From Aphanomyces cochlioides (Eukaryota > Oomycota > Saprolegniomycetes > Saprolegniales > Verrucalvaceae), in the NCBI GenBank assembly GCA_019828595.1, contig JAHQRK010000002.1:2418001-2482000 (forward strand): DNA of 64,000 bases. The letters run 5' to 3'. Of the stretch, positions 42,601 through 53,900 are shown piece by piece. The notes under the pieces were generated by a model. It did no database searches, was not told the DNA's origin, and saw only the letters and a program-made list of their open reading frames with translations. Position numbers and translations under genes: made by a program. Position 1 is the first letter of the stretch. Each line of letters opens with the position of its first letter.

Positions 42601-44527
42601 AAACATTCAAGAATATCTCTCCAGTTTTGACTCAGAAGCATTGTATCCCAAGTTGAGCCATTTGCTCGTCGAGTGCATGTCTTTGTTGGAAGTCCAAGGA
42701 AGTACACCGTACAAGGCTTTTCAGGAATTCCGGGCTAAGCATCCTCAGTCAATTGTCTTGGACATGGTTGCAGCATTGGAAACATCCATTGTAGCCAACC
42801 CCGACATTGAGATTCATCCATTCTACTTGGGAAATCCAGATCCACAATACAACTTGTTAGCCAAGCGATTCAAATATGCGCCTTACCAATATTTGCACAT
42901 GCCGTACCATCGTCAATTGGGCAAATGGCAAGAAGTTTATGCTACGCCTTCGCCTCACTCTAGCTTTACTCCTATCCAGCGTGTTAAGCTCATTGAAAGC
43001 CTCCTGCAGCGCCATATCGATTTGGACTCATTGGTAGCCAAACGTGTTGTCGCTGCCGTTTACCCATTGCACGACTCTGCTGAGCATGAAACACTCAAGA
43101 AGGAGTGGGTGTCTTGGACGCTGGCTCAGCCATTGGATCGTGTGAATTCATACCTGGGGGAAAACGTTGCCATGTACTTTGCCCATTTGGGCCATGCAAC
43201 AAAATGGTTGACGCTAGCTACTGCTGTTGGGGTCGTCTTTTCAGTGTGGCAAACAGTCTACGGCTTTGGAAGCTTGCAATTGGTATGTGTCCCTGCATTT
43301 GGGGTGTTTATGATTTTGTGGGCGACGCTGTGGCTCAAGTATTGGACTAGAACTCAGTCGATCCTTCAATTCAAATGGGGATTGCACGTGTCTGAAACAA
43401 AGCGCCGGTCACATGTCCGCGCTGAGTATATTGGTGACTTTGTCCGCAATCCAATTACGGGACAAAAAGTCAAATACTTCAAGCGGAATGCAAGATTGGT
43501 GCGATGGGTGCTTGGCTGGCTCATCTTCGCTTCCTTCGTAGCCATTGCTCTGGGAGGCCAAGCTCTGATCTTTTACATTGCATTGAAACACACCACAGTC
43601 GTATACATTTCACTTGGAACTGCTTTTGCACAGGGAGTTTGGATCCTCTTCATGAAATTGGTCTTTAACCGATTCAGTATTTGGTTGATTGACTTTGAAA
43701 ATCATCGTACAGATGCCAGCTACGAAACAGCGTTTGTCTTGAAGGCTGGGCTCTTCCACGCTGTAAACAGCTATGCATCGTTGCTCTTTTTACTCGAAGA
43801 TCCATTGCTGCGCAACCGCAACTCGCTCTACGTCATTTACGGAGTTGAATTGGTTGCATCCCACGTGGCCAGCGTCTTGCACCTCTTCCTTCAATCCAAA
43901 GGCAGTACTACGGAGGCTCAATTTTACCAACAAGACTACAACTGGGCTCAGTCTATGGAGCGTCATTTAGATGTTGTCATCCACTTTGGTTACATGATTG
44001 GTGGCGTCGTAGTTTGCCCACTTGCTCCTGTATTGGCTTTCCTCGACAACGTGTTGGCAATGCAATTGCAAGCTGCTCAAATGTTGGGCAGTTCACGTCG
44101 TCCTCGTCCGCGCAAAGTTACCGGATCTTGGTACATTACGATGATGCACGTCGTATTGGTCTGCTCGATCATTACCAACAGCTACTTAGTCGTGTTTGTC
44201 GTGAAAACCTTCGGTCCCGCCTCTGTCTTTTCGACCTTTGATGGATTTTGCGGTGTGCTTCTTAGCTTGGTTGCTCTTCGACAATTCTTCAACATGATCA
44301 TTAATGACGTGCCGACGCGTATCGACTCTCAAACACAGCGTCAGCAATTCGTCGTGGAATCAATTTTGCGCGATCAGTCCATCGCAACTGCCTCCATGGC
44401 GACCGTGGTGTCGAGTGGCCCTCAGTTGCGACCCGCCAGCGTTAGCCTACAAAGCGACTTTAGCGTCATCAGCGAAGATGACGAGTTTGAACAAGCACAA
44501 GAAGTAGAAGAAGAAGGCTTCGTCTAA
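39662..44527 (+). CDS. Double-domain anoctamin (TMEM16) protein, 1621 aa
   Basis: One u inter exon-free frame from ATG 39662 to TAA 44527. Each half has the complete anoctamin order: a cytosolic N-domain (FDYVLVLPHTPP at about 55; FEYCLAFPNPEG at about 700), a FSTIHRMHLIESIL / FTPIQRVKLIESLL motif, FPLHN / YPLHD, NYFG / YLGE with ALYFAFLGHYT / AMYFAHLGHAT, a DFENHPTETSYE / DFENHRTDASYE loop, then CRRPRPRG / SRRPRPRK after TM8. The second N-domain carries a helical insert of about 300 residues (about 800-1090). Ca2+-site positions are poorly kept. Half 1 has Gln489, Lys528 and Asn561 at sites usually Glu, Glu and Asp (Asp525 and Glu557 remain). Half 2 has Ser1404, Arg1434, Ala1466 and Gln1470 (Asp1437 remains). 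Anoctamins are Ca2+-activated chloride channels or lipid scramblases that work as dimers; activity here is open. Confidence 0.93.
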   Translation: MKDSRREEREPLVINQSTHPSDGYGSSPPVVSSVDSLAVKIADSTTSQHFDYVLVLPHTPPASASMSKQDMIHRLHLAGLTTEEIASASAIFVKIRADIPRLQKEAARVKLPVLVDEAKLEEVAKSGLQAFHIDPFEVENPPRHWIDTFKRPIYAPYQFIYMPYAKEMDQSLYASHQGTFFSTIHRMHLIESILTNVNGGGAGLDLEHLISDGVLIACFPLHNAPQKDALSAKWMAWCYAPWQQPLTDIRNYFGPKVALYFAFLGHYTTYALWAASVGLVFTAMQLAPTKEVSWYIAPSLLTYALPVFGVATMFWASFFLKHWKRRNAVLAMEWGMSDFDKESNDVKLFHNRPNTWTQWVFRIYGSWLVVLILLGGIIGVVAAVARGYEAFTSTLLHDANVLAIVIVGQIFAVTMLFETLCIRLTDFENHPTETSYENSFVAKLVIVELVNHFAALSYLCFFVAIEPDVFTWLVYRVYGAYIVLDHAQQIIFRPSTKITANGDADGDMEKQFALHEYGWKQGMLDHLKITLHFAYVTFFAVLCPLNPFLSFVHYSLELRLNGRKMLQFCRRPRPRGAENLGAWYIVLHWILNFAICSNAFLMVVIHPDQTLKKIPQVTQSIAAPNSTTPIPTGITVTSQQIVLSLILCMVVCRVLISIGYQDTPSRIRLQLQRQAYYVAKLYYKAFGWPAHAELSKEKPDATFEYCLAFPNPEGLDSSLDKNAMASTLEILKKANVQYKVYPSEVKSSPYLASYIFCEVRATEAQLQAEAARILLPMLLDEIMLKEKAHEGIFRALHEGMVDIVDRLRIEATRVNLLLLLENMLTQPAILNNEHGASSMADKVERLLATIESREPRHRVSLDRVLSELKDFIDIDFEGEQFRSLDMPQTILNRIETFLRTGEASGKKPGALDRASIKSLDRLIEQTFASLHEEALNSLYIAQTGWKFGLEKVLWVMEEVLKQSDVSALELVSPDSSLKWLNIQEYLSSFDSEALYPKLSHLLVECMSLLEVQGSTPYKAFQEFRAKHPQSIVLDMVAALETSIVANPDIEIHPFYLGNPDPQYNLLAKRFKYAPYQYLHMPYHRQLGKWQEVYATPSPHSSFTPIQRVKLIESLLQRHIDLDSLVAKRVVAAVYPLHDSAEHETLKKEWVSWTLAQPLDRVNSYLGENVAMYFAHLGHATKWLTLATAVGVVFSVWQTVYGFGSLQLVCVPAFGVFMILWATLWLKYWTRTQSILQFKWGLHVSETKRRSHVRAEYIGDFVRNPITGQKVKYFKRNARLVRWVLGWLIFASFVAIALGGQALIFYIALKHTTVVYISLGTAFAQGVWILFMKLVFNRFSIWLIDFENHRTDASYETAFVLKAGLFHAVNSYASLLFLLEDPLLRNRNSLYVIYGVELVASHVASVLHLFLQSKGSTTEAQFYQQDYNWAQSMERHLDVVIHFGYMIGGVVVCPLAPVLAFLDNVLAMQLQAAQMLGSSRRPRPRKVTGSWYITMMHVVLVCSIITNSYLVVFVVKTFGPASVFSTFDGFCGVLLSLVALRQFFNMIINDVPTRIDSQTQRQQFVVESILRDQSIATASMATVVSSGPQLRPASVSLQSDFSVISEDDEFEQAQEVEEEGFV

Positions 44528-44790
44528 ATCCATAGATAGCGTAGCATAAACAAAATAAAGATTATGGTGGCATTGTGTGCTTCGAGTTCAGTCAATTGCG
44601 ATCTCTATGACATGGTTCAGGTAAGGCATCGACGGCGGAAGTTTGATGTGATTGAAGATGTTCTCCAGAAGTTACGGTATCGACATGCTCTGTATCGAAA
44701 GAGTTTTCAGCTGATAGTTGTGAGTAGTGTTGAGAGGTGTAAACAAAAAGAGAGGAACACAAGGTACTATATGTACAACATCAAATAAAT
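44528..44790. other. Spacer between convergent anoctamin genes
   Basis: 263 bp between the stops of the 1621-aa (plus) and 734-aa (minus) anoctamin genes; an AATAAA-like ACAAAATAAAG lies 25 bp past the first stop. No gene seen. Confidence 0.4.
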
Positions 44791-46995
44791 CTAGTGTTCA
44801 TGAATCGTCATGTCAAATTCTTCGTCGTTGTTGGCAACGTATTTGCTTACGGTGTCATCAGGCATGTGGAAGATAGCTTTGTTGTTGAAGAATTGTTGGC
44901 GCTTGAGTTGAGCGGTGACAGAGACAGGCACATCAGGGATCGCCTGAGCCAAGAAGAAACGGAAAAGCATCATCACGAAGACGAAGATGATGAAGTAGAG
45001 CAACTTGGTAGCTTGGGCATATTCATCAATTGCAGCATCATTGGTGAATTGAGTGCCAGTCTTGAGGTAATCGAAAGTATTGGATGTGTACACAACAACG
45101 TAAGCGTTCGTGAAGATAGCAATGGTAGTGCACCATTCAACGATTTCGAGCCACAAACCAATGCTGCCGGCGCTACGAGGACGCGAGCGGCGGTTCTCAT
45201 ACAACAAACGGAAACCATCAACACGAATTTCCATATAGTTGTTGATGAGGGCCAATAAAGGAGTCAATGGGAATGACACAACGAAAAGTGAGCAGTAGCC
45301 GAATTGCACAATCATTTCAGTGTAGTCATCGAAGGTGCCGCTGAATTCATAGGTCGAGAGGAAGAATTGCTTTTCGGCTTCGGACACCTTGTCACTGACA
45401 GAGACACCCTTGACGACGCTGCGGCTGCTCAACCAAGCATAGAATCGAGGCAACAAGATTTCACGCACGTTACCAATAACGAGTTGGACACCAAACACAA
45501 TGGCCAAGCAGTAGGCAAGTTCACCCAAACAGTCTTGGTCCTTGCATCCTTCAATTCCTTCCTTCAAGAAGGCGGCATAGAAGAGAGCGGCAAAGTTGTT
45601 GACGAAGTTGAAGACAAATGTCTTGAGGATCAAGGATGCTTCGTACTCCGAGTCAGTTTCATGATTTTCGTATTCATTGAAGGAATAGAAAGTCTTGTAG
45701 TAGATGCGGCCCATAATGGTAATTTGGACAACGTTGGCAAGCGAGGCCAAGAGGGAACCAAATGGAATGTGCGAAAAAATTCCAGGCAACACAATAGGAT
45801 TAGCCTTCGTCCAGAGGTAACGCAAGCGGAAAATGCCTGCAACCAAGAGGAACACAATCGAGATCAAGAGGAGCAAGACACCCCACGACATAGCAACACG
45901 TTGATACTTTTGGGTCTTGGGAAAGTAGATGGAGATGGTGCCGTTAATGGGGCTGTGGATAGGTTCACCAGTGTATTGAGGACGAGGAATTTCTTCTTCG
46001 GCCAAGCCTGACATACCCCACTTCATGGCCAACACATTTTGTTCACGCTTCCATGTTTCCAAGAAGAGCGTTGACCAGATGCACATGAACAAACCGAATG
46101 CAGGAATCAAATAGAGGTTGGAGGAAACGACCAGGATTTCACCGGAATCCAAGGTTGTACGGGTTTCTTTCAAGAAACTTTGGGCAATGAAGATCAAGAG
46201 ACCAAAGACAGCAGCGTAGAGCAAGAAGGTTGAGTAGTGCCCCAAGTATGCGAAGTAGAAAGCAATGCGTTCACCGAAGTAATCGCGAATATTATCAAGG
46301 GGTTGGTCCCATGGCGCCTTGCAGGCAGGAATCCAGTCCTTGGCAAGAATGGCAATTTCGTCTTCGTTGTGAAGAGGGTAACAAGCCAAGATAGAGCCGT
46401 TCAAAATCAACTTATCCAAGTCCAAGTCGCAGCATTCCTTCGAAATAATGATGCTTTCAATCAATTTCATGCGCTTGACAGGTGCAAAGATTGTGCCGTC
46501 GATGTTTTTTTTGGCAAATAGATTTTGCTTGTCATCATCGTCTTCGAAGGCAGCGTGGATGTACTCGTAAGGGGGAAAATCGTAGATTTTCTTGACATCG
46601 TTGATTGGGAAAGGCTTGATTCCCAATTTGGGGAAACCTCGTTCGGCGGTCTTGCGCAATTCATCGGCATCAAGAAGCACGGGCATATCAATGCGATCGG
46701 CTTCAATCTTGAGGCGTTGGTAGTGGCAACGGATTTCGCACAAGATGATGTCGCGAGTCGACGAGTAGTACAAGCGGAATTGCAAGCCTTGCGAAAACAA
46801 GCGACGGAGGATTTCTTCCATCGAAGTGGGGGGTTCTGGGGTACCAGGCTTGCGCGTTTCAGGATTTTGAAAGGCAATCGCATAGTCCCAATGCACGGTT
46901 GGGTCGTTGATATCCAAATGCATTGAGCCATAGTCATGGTGCTGGTTGGCGAGCTTCTGACGTAGGTGAGCGTTGTGCTTTTTCATGGACGTCAT
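44791..46995 (-). CDS. Single-domain anoctamin (TMEM16) protein, 734 aa
   Basis: One uninterrupted frame from ATG 46995 (MTSMKKHNAHLRQ), with the usual single-protomer length for a compact anoctamin. It shows WDYAIAFQNPE, FAPVKRMKLIESII, CYPLHNEDE, NIRDYFGERIAFYFAYLGHYST, NEYENHETDSEYEASLILK, NFAALFYAAFLKEG, SFPLTPLLALINNYMEIRVDG and NRRSRPRSAGSIGLW. Aligned to the known TMEM16 site, Ca2+ ligands are well kept: Asn509 and Glu512 (TM6), Asp557 and Glu560 (TM7, DYTEMIVQFGY) and Glu589 and Asp593 (TM8, EIRVD). It therefore should be calcium-responsive and is the best reference protomer of the locus. Scramblase versus channel cannot be told from sequence alone. Confidence 0.95.
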   Translation of the reverse strand: MTSMKKHNAHLRQKLANQHHDYGSMHLDINDPTVHWDYAIAFQNPETRKPGTPEPPTSMEEILRRLFSQGLQFRLYYSSTRDIILCEIRCHYQRLKIEADRIDMPVLLDADELRKTAERGFPKLGIKPFPINDVKKIYDFPPYEYIHAAFEDDDDKQNLFAKKNIDGTIFAPVKRMKLIESIIISKECCDLDLDKLILNGSILACYPLHNEDEIAILAKDWIPACKAPWDQPLDNIRDYFGERIAFYFAYLGHYSTFLLYAAVFGLLIFIAQSFLKETRTTLDSGEILVVSSNLYLIPAFGLFMCIWSTLFLETWKREQNVLAMKWGMSGLAEEEIPRPQYTGEPIHSPINGTISIYFPKTQKYQRVAMSWGVLLLLISIVFLLVAGIFRLRYLWTKANPIVLPGIFSHIPFGSLLASLANVVQITIMGRIYYKTFYSFNEYENHETDSEYEASLILKTFVFNFVNNFAALFYAAFLKEGIEGCKDQDCLGELAYCLAIVFGVQLVIGNVREILLPRFYAWLSSRSVVKGVSVSDKVSEAEKQFFLSTYEFSGTFDDYTEMIVQFGYCSLFVVSFPLTPLLALINNYMEIRVDGFRLLYENRRSRPRSAGSIGLWLEIVEWCTTIAIFTNAYVVVYTSNTFDYLKTGTQFTNDAAIDEYAQATKLLYFIIFVFVMMLFRFFLAQAIPDVPVSVTAQLKRQQFFNNKAIFHMPDDTVSKYVANNDEEFDMTIHEH

Positions 46996-47935
46996 GGTAC
47001 CTGACCACTCGAATGAAAAGTGAAGTCAATGACAATCAAGCATCTCTGTGGCTGTACATTTCCAATGTTGACGGGTTGAGACGTACATTCATTTCGTACA
47101 ACTCCATCTTTGTCTGAGGTAATCTATAAACAATCAATGTACAGCATGTACACGTACGTACAATTTGTTTGTACGCTTGACTGAAACTTGAACCTCAACC
47201 CCCCTTGCCGAACAGACGACCTTCTCGTGGCTGATCTCTCTCTATCTGGTCACTCTTTCGCAGAGGACCTAGGGAAATCCATGACAAAGACACCGGCGAT
47301 CGACTTCCTCAAGCAAAGAACGATCGAGCCGTGATTGCACGACGAACGATTGACGGGTGATAGATATGGGTACTGTCTTTGTAAAGAAAATTGTATCCCA
47401 TGCCCAAATATCAATGCATGGTACATGAGAGATGAGATATATCGAAGGCACTGCTTGCTCTCATGAATCTCGAGCAAAAGCGGATGATTTTTGGCTGGTG
47501 GGTGACACTTTTTCGAGTGGGTGGGCAGAAGTCAAGTCTTTGCAATCACACTCGAGTCACATCGTACTGTAGAATTAAACATCCCTGGCGCTCCCTCCAC
47601 ATCGTACATGCACTTTTATCCAAACTGGGCGGGTATTTAGGCTTGACAGACGGAGCCATCGACACTGCATGAAGCTCAAAAGGTGATGGGAAAGCTCGTC
47701 AAAGCCTGGCCTCCCATCCAATCGACCAGGCATGTGTTCAAAAAAGGCTGTCCGATCCGGATGAAGAGAATGATCATCCGGATAAGCTGCTTGGGTGAAA
47801 TAATTTAAAACATATTTTGTATCAACTTGAATTTTGTATTGAAGACCGTTTAATAAAATAAATCTAGTCGACACTCGAATGTTGACATGCAAGTCGAAAG
47901 CACTCTCTCGCACCAGTCCGCGTTAGTGGGTCGAC
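46996..47935. promoter_or_regulatory. Divergent region between the 734-aa and 2019-aa anoctamin genes
   Basis: 940 bp without a supported gene, holding both promoters. ATCCGGAT at 47755 and TCATCCGGATAA at 47774..47785 lie 150-180 bp upstream of the 2019-aa start codon, like the CCGGATAA pair before the first anoctamin. Confidence 0.45.
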
Positions 47936-50900
47936 ATGAGCGAGCCTCTCAACAATGACGAGAGCGCTCAGTCAACGTCGCCGCTTCTGTCTCCACAGAA
48001 TAACGTAGAAACAGAAGTAGACGCTCACGAAGTTCCAGTCGAAGAAACCGTGCTAAACGAGCTTGTGAATCATGTCATTGAGATGATTCCAGCAAATGGT
48101 AATCAATTAGAACATGATGTGCCAAGTGACGATGAATTGCCACAAAATGGAAAAGGCGAGAAACTCAATAGCGATGAACCTCACGGAGAAGAGGAAAATG
48201 TCAAGCTTATTGCGGAAGATGATGAAGGCAATCATGCAGACAAATCCACGCCATTGTTGTTGGAAGTGGAGGACCATACGAATGGTACGGCGTCGAATGG
48301 AGAAGTGGTTATCAGCTCAGTCGAAAATAACCATCCACCCGCTGCCACTACTGAAATTCACGCCGATATGGCACCACTTGCCCGTGCACATAGTGAACTG
48401 GATATTGTTCCGAAGGAGTCGCGGTTCAAAATGTCCAAGTTTGCAACCATGCCGTCCATGCAAAAGTCGATGACCTTTCGTCTAAACCCGCGTCCAAAAA
48501 GTTCTTCACACGCCACGCGAGGCGAACTGCAGCGATTTTTAAGCACTCCATTGCACGAAGACGCCGACTATGGATCCACTACCAATGGACACCACCATAC
48601 GCCAGAGAAACCAACATCGCAAAAACAAAGGTCTCGAAAGCAAAATCGCCGACTGAACCGTGATCGTGGTATGGACAACACCAAGTGGGACTACGTCCTT
48701 GTATTTCCAAATCCCGAATATGAAAAAGAGAAGAAAGAAAAGCAAGTCAGATACCCCTTTATTCCAACAATGAATGACATGCTCACGAAATTGCGCCAAG
48801 CGGGTTTGGATACGCAATTATCTAAGTCGACCAACCTTGACGTCAACGTACCAAAAGAAAAGTACATTCCACCGTTCGTGTACTGCAAATTGTCTGCTCC
48901 TATTGAAAGACTCAAAGAAGAAGCCGCGCGGGTCCACATGTCCATTGGCCTGGTGGAAAACAAATTGGAGCGAATGGCAAAGCAAGGTGAAGTTCGCTTT
49001 CACATTGAAAACCCAGAAGACCGCACGGCTGAAATCAGGCGTCAGGGGCATGAACCTTTGCCTCCAGAGAAAATCACCAAGGTGACTCGTCGTCCTTACA
49101 AAAAAATTCAATTTGAAGCGGGACGAGAATTTGATGTGTTTGACATGTTTGATATTCAAGAATTAGAAAATATGGATCTTGAAGACCCAAGAAGTCCTAC
49201 CTCTAAAAAGAAAGCAGCAGAATCACCACTGAGCGCTGTGTTCCAGCTGTTCAAGCGCTTCCGCTACAGACCGTACAAGCATATTCACATGACTTACACA
49301 CCACAAGAAAATGTGCAAAACCTCTACGGCACTCCTCTCTTTCCCAGCATCAAGCGCATTCGTCTGATTGAAAGCATTGTTCGTAGCGTGTCTGGTGCTG
49401 GCTTAGATCTCGATATGCTAGTGCAGTACGGAGCTATTGCTGCATATTACCCTGTGCATGATGATGAATATTGCAAAGATATTCGCAGCACGTGGAGTAC
49501 CTCTCTCTGGTTGACCCACCAACCCATTGAATCCACAAGGGACTATCTGGGTGGTCAAGCAGCATTGTTTCTGGCCTACGTTGCTCATATCACCCGCTGG
49601 TTGGTGTTTCCTTCGATATTCAGCGTCGTCTTGTGGTTTTCATCTGAGCAGCGATACCTTGTGTGGGTTTTTGGTGTCCTTATGGTTGTGTGGGCCACTA
49701 TGTTTTTGAAAATGTGGAAGCGCAAGCTTGCTGTCCTTGGTATGAAGTGGGGTCTTACTGATTACCATGCGCAAGATCATGATCGTCCAGAATATGACGA
49801 GTCGATCAACCGTCACATGCCAAGCGAGCAATTTGGATCCATGCTTTTCTTTCGGCGTGTGTTTTCTTTCCTTGTGATGCTCATTTTTCTGAATGCAGTA
49901 TTAGCAACAAAAGCGAGTCTGTTTTACTTCCGTTGGCTGAGCAAGACCTCACCAGAACGTTTCGAGTTTAATGTCCCAATGATGCAAAACCAAACCATCT
50001 CTCTGCAGTATGGAGGAGACTTGCACCTGGTGGCAATCGTGAACGTTCTTACGATTTGCTTTTGGACTGCAGTATTTGCTCGGGTGAATAGCTTCCTGAC
50101 CAGTGTCGAAGTGCATCATACTGAAACCTCAGCCCAGCAAGCTTATATTTTCAAAGGTGTGCTTTTCGAATTTTTGAATAACTTTGCTGGCATTTTCTAT
50201 ATTGCCTTTGTCAAGCCCCACGTGGAAGGAATTGATGGAGATTTTTCTGGTCCAGACATTGAAGCTGTCGAAGAATTGGGTGACTACATGCTATACATCT
50301 ATGGTTTTCAGTTGGGCTTCCATGTAATTCTCCATGTCATTCTGCCATGGTTTCAACATCTTTGCTGCCTGGCCCAAATCAGCAGAAGACCTCGTCTTCA
50401 CACTGGAATGTCGATTGATGAAAAATCAGTACGAGATATTGAATGTGCACCCATTTTTCAACCTAAGCCATTGCCTGTCGAGGTACAGTTTGGATTGCAA
50501 GAATATGGTTGGAAAGGACTTTTTCAAGATTACATAGCGATGGTCATGCAATTTGGTTATGCCACCTTCTTTGTGGTGTCATGTCCATACCTTCCTCTCA
50601 TGGCATTTTTCTACAACTTGATTTCTATTCGTGCTCATAGTATCTCCCTGGTCACGATTTATCGCCGTTTGACACCTCGAAGTGCGCAACATATTCGTTT
50701 GTGGACTGCATTCCTTGAATTTTTCTGTGTGATTGCCATTATCACAAATGCGTGGTCAGTTGTCGCCAAAGCACATTTGGCCCAAAGGTTGTTGGACCAC
50801 TTGAGGCCTTATGGTCTTGACGATGACGATGAATTCTACGTCGTCGCCCGCTCAGTGTGTATCACTGGTTTGGTGATTGGCCTTTATGCCTTCGGTAAAA

Positions 50901-53900
50901 TACTCGGAATTTTCATTAACGACACACCTACTCGAGTACAAGTTCAGCTGGAACGACAAGAATACTACATCTCCAAAGTTCTCCACTTGGGTTACCAATG
51001 GGACAAGACGATGCACTCAATTTTGTTCTCCAAGACTCAAGAAGAACTTGAAAATGAAGAAGGTTACGGATGGGATTTCGCAATTGTTTTCCCTAATCCT
51101 GAAGTCCGTCGTCCACCCAGGTTGCATCCACTGACAGGCAAAGTTGAAGAGGTAGTCAGCATGCGAGACATGATTTTGAAACTCCACAAAGCCGGTCTTC
51201 AAGTCCAATTTTTCGAATCTACGGCTAAAGTGAGCTCCTTTATCCCGTCGATGGTCTTATGTAAAATCCGGGCTAATGAGAAACGTTTGGAGACCGAAGC
51301 GCATCGTGTAAAAATGCCTGTCGCCTTGAATCCGGCTGAGTTGGAATTTCAATCAAAGCAAGGTGTTATTATGACTGTATGGCAACGTGTCCGAAAGCAT
51401 GTGCAAGCTATCGAGACTGAAATGAACTCGAACAGCCTGGAGAGCTTGTTGTTAGAGATTCGCTCTGTAACATCGGAGAAAGCGGACGATGAGCCCCCAA
51501 CAGCCCCAACGTCAGTGGTAACTTGGGATCAATTATTGGCTGAACTATATTGTGTTCTGAACGATATGATCAAAGCTGACAGTGATATCAAGGACAAGTT
51601 TATCGAGCTTGATATTCCAAACAGGCATTCGTCTATGGTAAAGTTGAGTACGCTCTCTGAAGAGTTAATCTTGAAACTGATTCCTCAAGATGACGAAACA
51701 GAAACGTTGGAAAAACAACTACTCGATGCACCGAGATTACTCGAGGAGGTTTCCGCTGGTTTGGAACAAGCTTCGAAAGATATTGGTGTGCAAATCAGTT
51801 TGCTGCCAATTTTGCTCCCTGCACTTGCTAGACGCAAAAAGGAGGTTGGTCCAATGCTACCTGAGCATATCCTGCAGAAAACCATGGAAGATTTATCATC
51901 ATGGTACACCAAACTTCTTCCCCTCTTGACCAAAATGGGCCACTTGCTTGCCTTAACATTGCCACTGCCAGACTTGAAAACGATTGAGACTTTATTGGAA
52001 AAGCGTGATTTAGCTGGATTGGAATTGATGGGTGAACCAAATATTTGGCTCCGAACGGAGTTGCAACTCATTCATTTGATGATCAAAGACACCAGTTTGG
52101 AATTACCCCAATTGCGACATCAAGATATAGTTGTGGACATGTCCCTTTCAATTCCTCAGATTGTTCAAATGTATATCGACGCTGTCATTGCAAATCCAAT
52201 GATAGATGTTTCACCGTTCTTTTTGCAAAATCCAGATCCCAAATTCAAAGGTCTGGCCAACAAATATCGATACGGACCATATGACAACTTGTATATGACG
52301 TATCAAGACAAGAGGGATTTGCAGCATTGGTTCAAGAAAACTGAGTCGTTGCATGGGCCCATGCAGTTGTTCAACAGCACCGAAAGATTGTCATTGATTG
52401 AAAGTATCATTACTGACTCCGAGGATGGTGCTGGATTACACTTGGATAAATTGCTTTTGAGTGGAGCTATCAAAGGTTACTTTCCCTTGCACGATGATCA
52501 CATGAAAGCTGATTTGTGGAGAAAGTGGAAGTGGAGTATTCATCAACCGATAGAAGAAATTCGTTCATACTTCGGCATCAAAATTGGTTTGTACTTTGCC
52601 TACTTGGGACATTACACGACTTGGTTGTTCTTGTCGGCCCTTGTTGGCTTGAGCGTCTTCGTCATTCAGCTTCTCAGGAACAAATATTTCCCTCCAGATA
52701 TTGCTGAGAATCTAAATCTTAGCTTTGTCAAAGTACTGGTTATTCCGATCTATGGTGTTTTCATTGTCATTTGGGCGACTTTGTTTTTGAAATACTGGAT
52801 TCGAAAGCAGTGGGTATTTTGTCTTCGCTGGGGTATGTCTGATTTCCACGAAGAAGAGCAAGTTCGCCCTCAATTTCAGGGAGAACTCATGCGCGATCCA
52901 GCGACGGGCTCGCGTATGCGTTACTTCAGTGACAAGCAACGTCGCTGGCGATTGTTGTTCTCGTGGTTCATTCTTGTAATTCTCATTGGCATCGTTCTTG
53001 TGTTTGTTGCATTTATTTTCTACCTCCGATTCCACTTTAAAGGAAATCACTTCTTTGACTTTCCATATTTTGGACTCAAGAACATTGGTACACAATGCGC
53101 CTCCATGGCGAACGTTGCACAAATTTTCATGATGTCTCAAGTGTACAACTACGTGTGTCATTCGTTGAACAACTTTGAAAATCATCGAACGGATTCAGAT
53201 TACGAGAACCATTTCGTTGCCAAAGCCATTGTCTTCCAATTTGTGAATAACTTTGCCGGTCTCTTTTACGTGGCATTTTTCAAGAAGATTTTTGAAAACA
53301 AGTGTGACGACAACGACTGCATGAATGAATTAAATATTTCGCTCACCTACGTCTATGCCTCGCAACTGGTCGTTGGTAATTGCCAAGAAGTCATCATGCC
53401 TTTATTCTGGGCTCAAGTCGAATACTTCCGTCATGAATGGGTGAAGAAGTCGGGTGACCAAGAAATTGTCAGTGCCGTCGAGACTCAATTTTTCATGCCT
53501 GAATACGGCTGGATTGGCACCTTCTACGACTACTTGGAGATGATCATCCAGTTCGGCTATTCAACATTCTTTGTTCTCGCTTGTCCTCTGGCTCCAGTGT
53601 TTTCATTTTGCAACAATATTTTTGAAATTCGCATTGATGGATCCAAGATATCAAAATTTTGCCGGCGTCCTCGTCCTAGCGGTGCGTCGACGATCGGTCA
53701 CTGGATCAAGGTTTTGGACGTATTCGTTATCATTACGATTGTGACGAATTCTTGGATTATCACTAACACATCCGAGTTTGGCAAGTTGCTCTTGTCTTTT
53801 TGGCCCAAGTTTGACGAGTATTTCAGTACACTTGGTCTATTCTTCACAATGATTGCACTTTTGTTGGGTGCGAAGGCTGTCATCAACTTCATTCCTGACA

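Noticed and set aside
45304..46011. Plus-strand frame of 235 codons opposite the 734-aa anoctamin
   Set aside because: Shadow of a strongly supported membrane protein on the minus strand; composition is that of a reverse complement.
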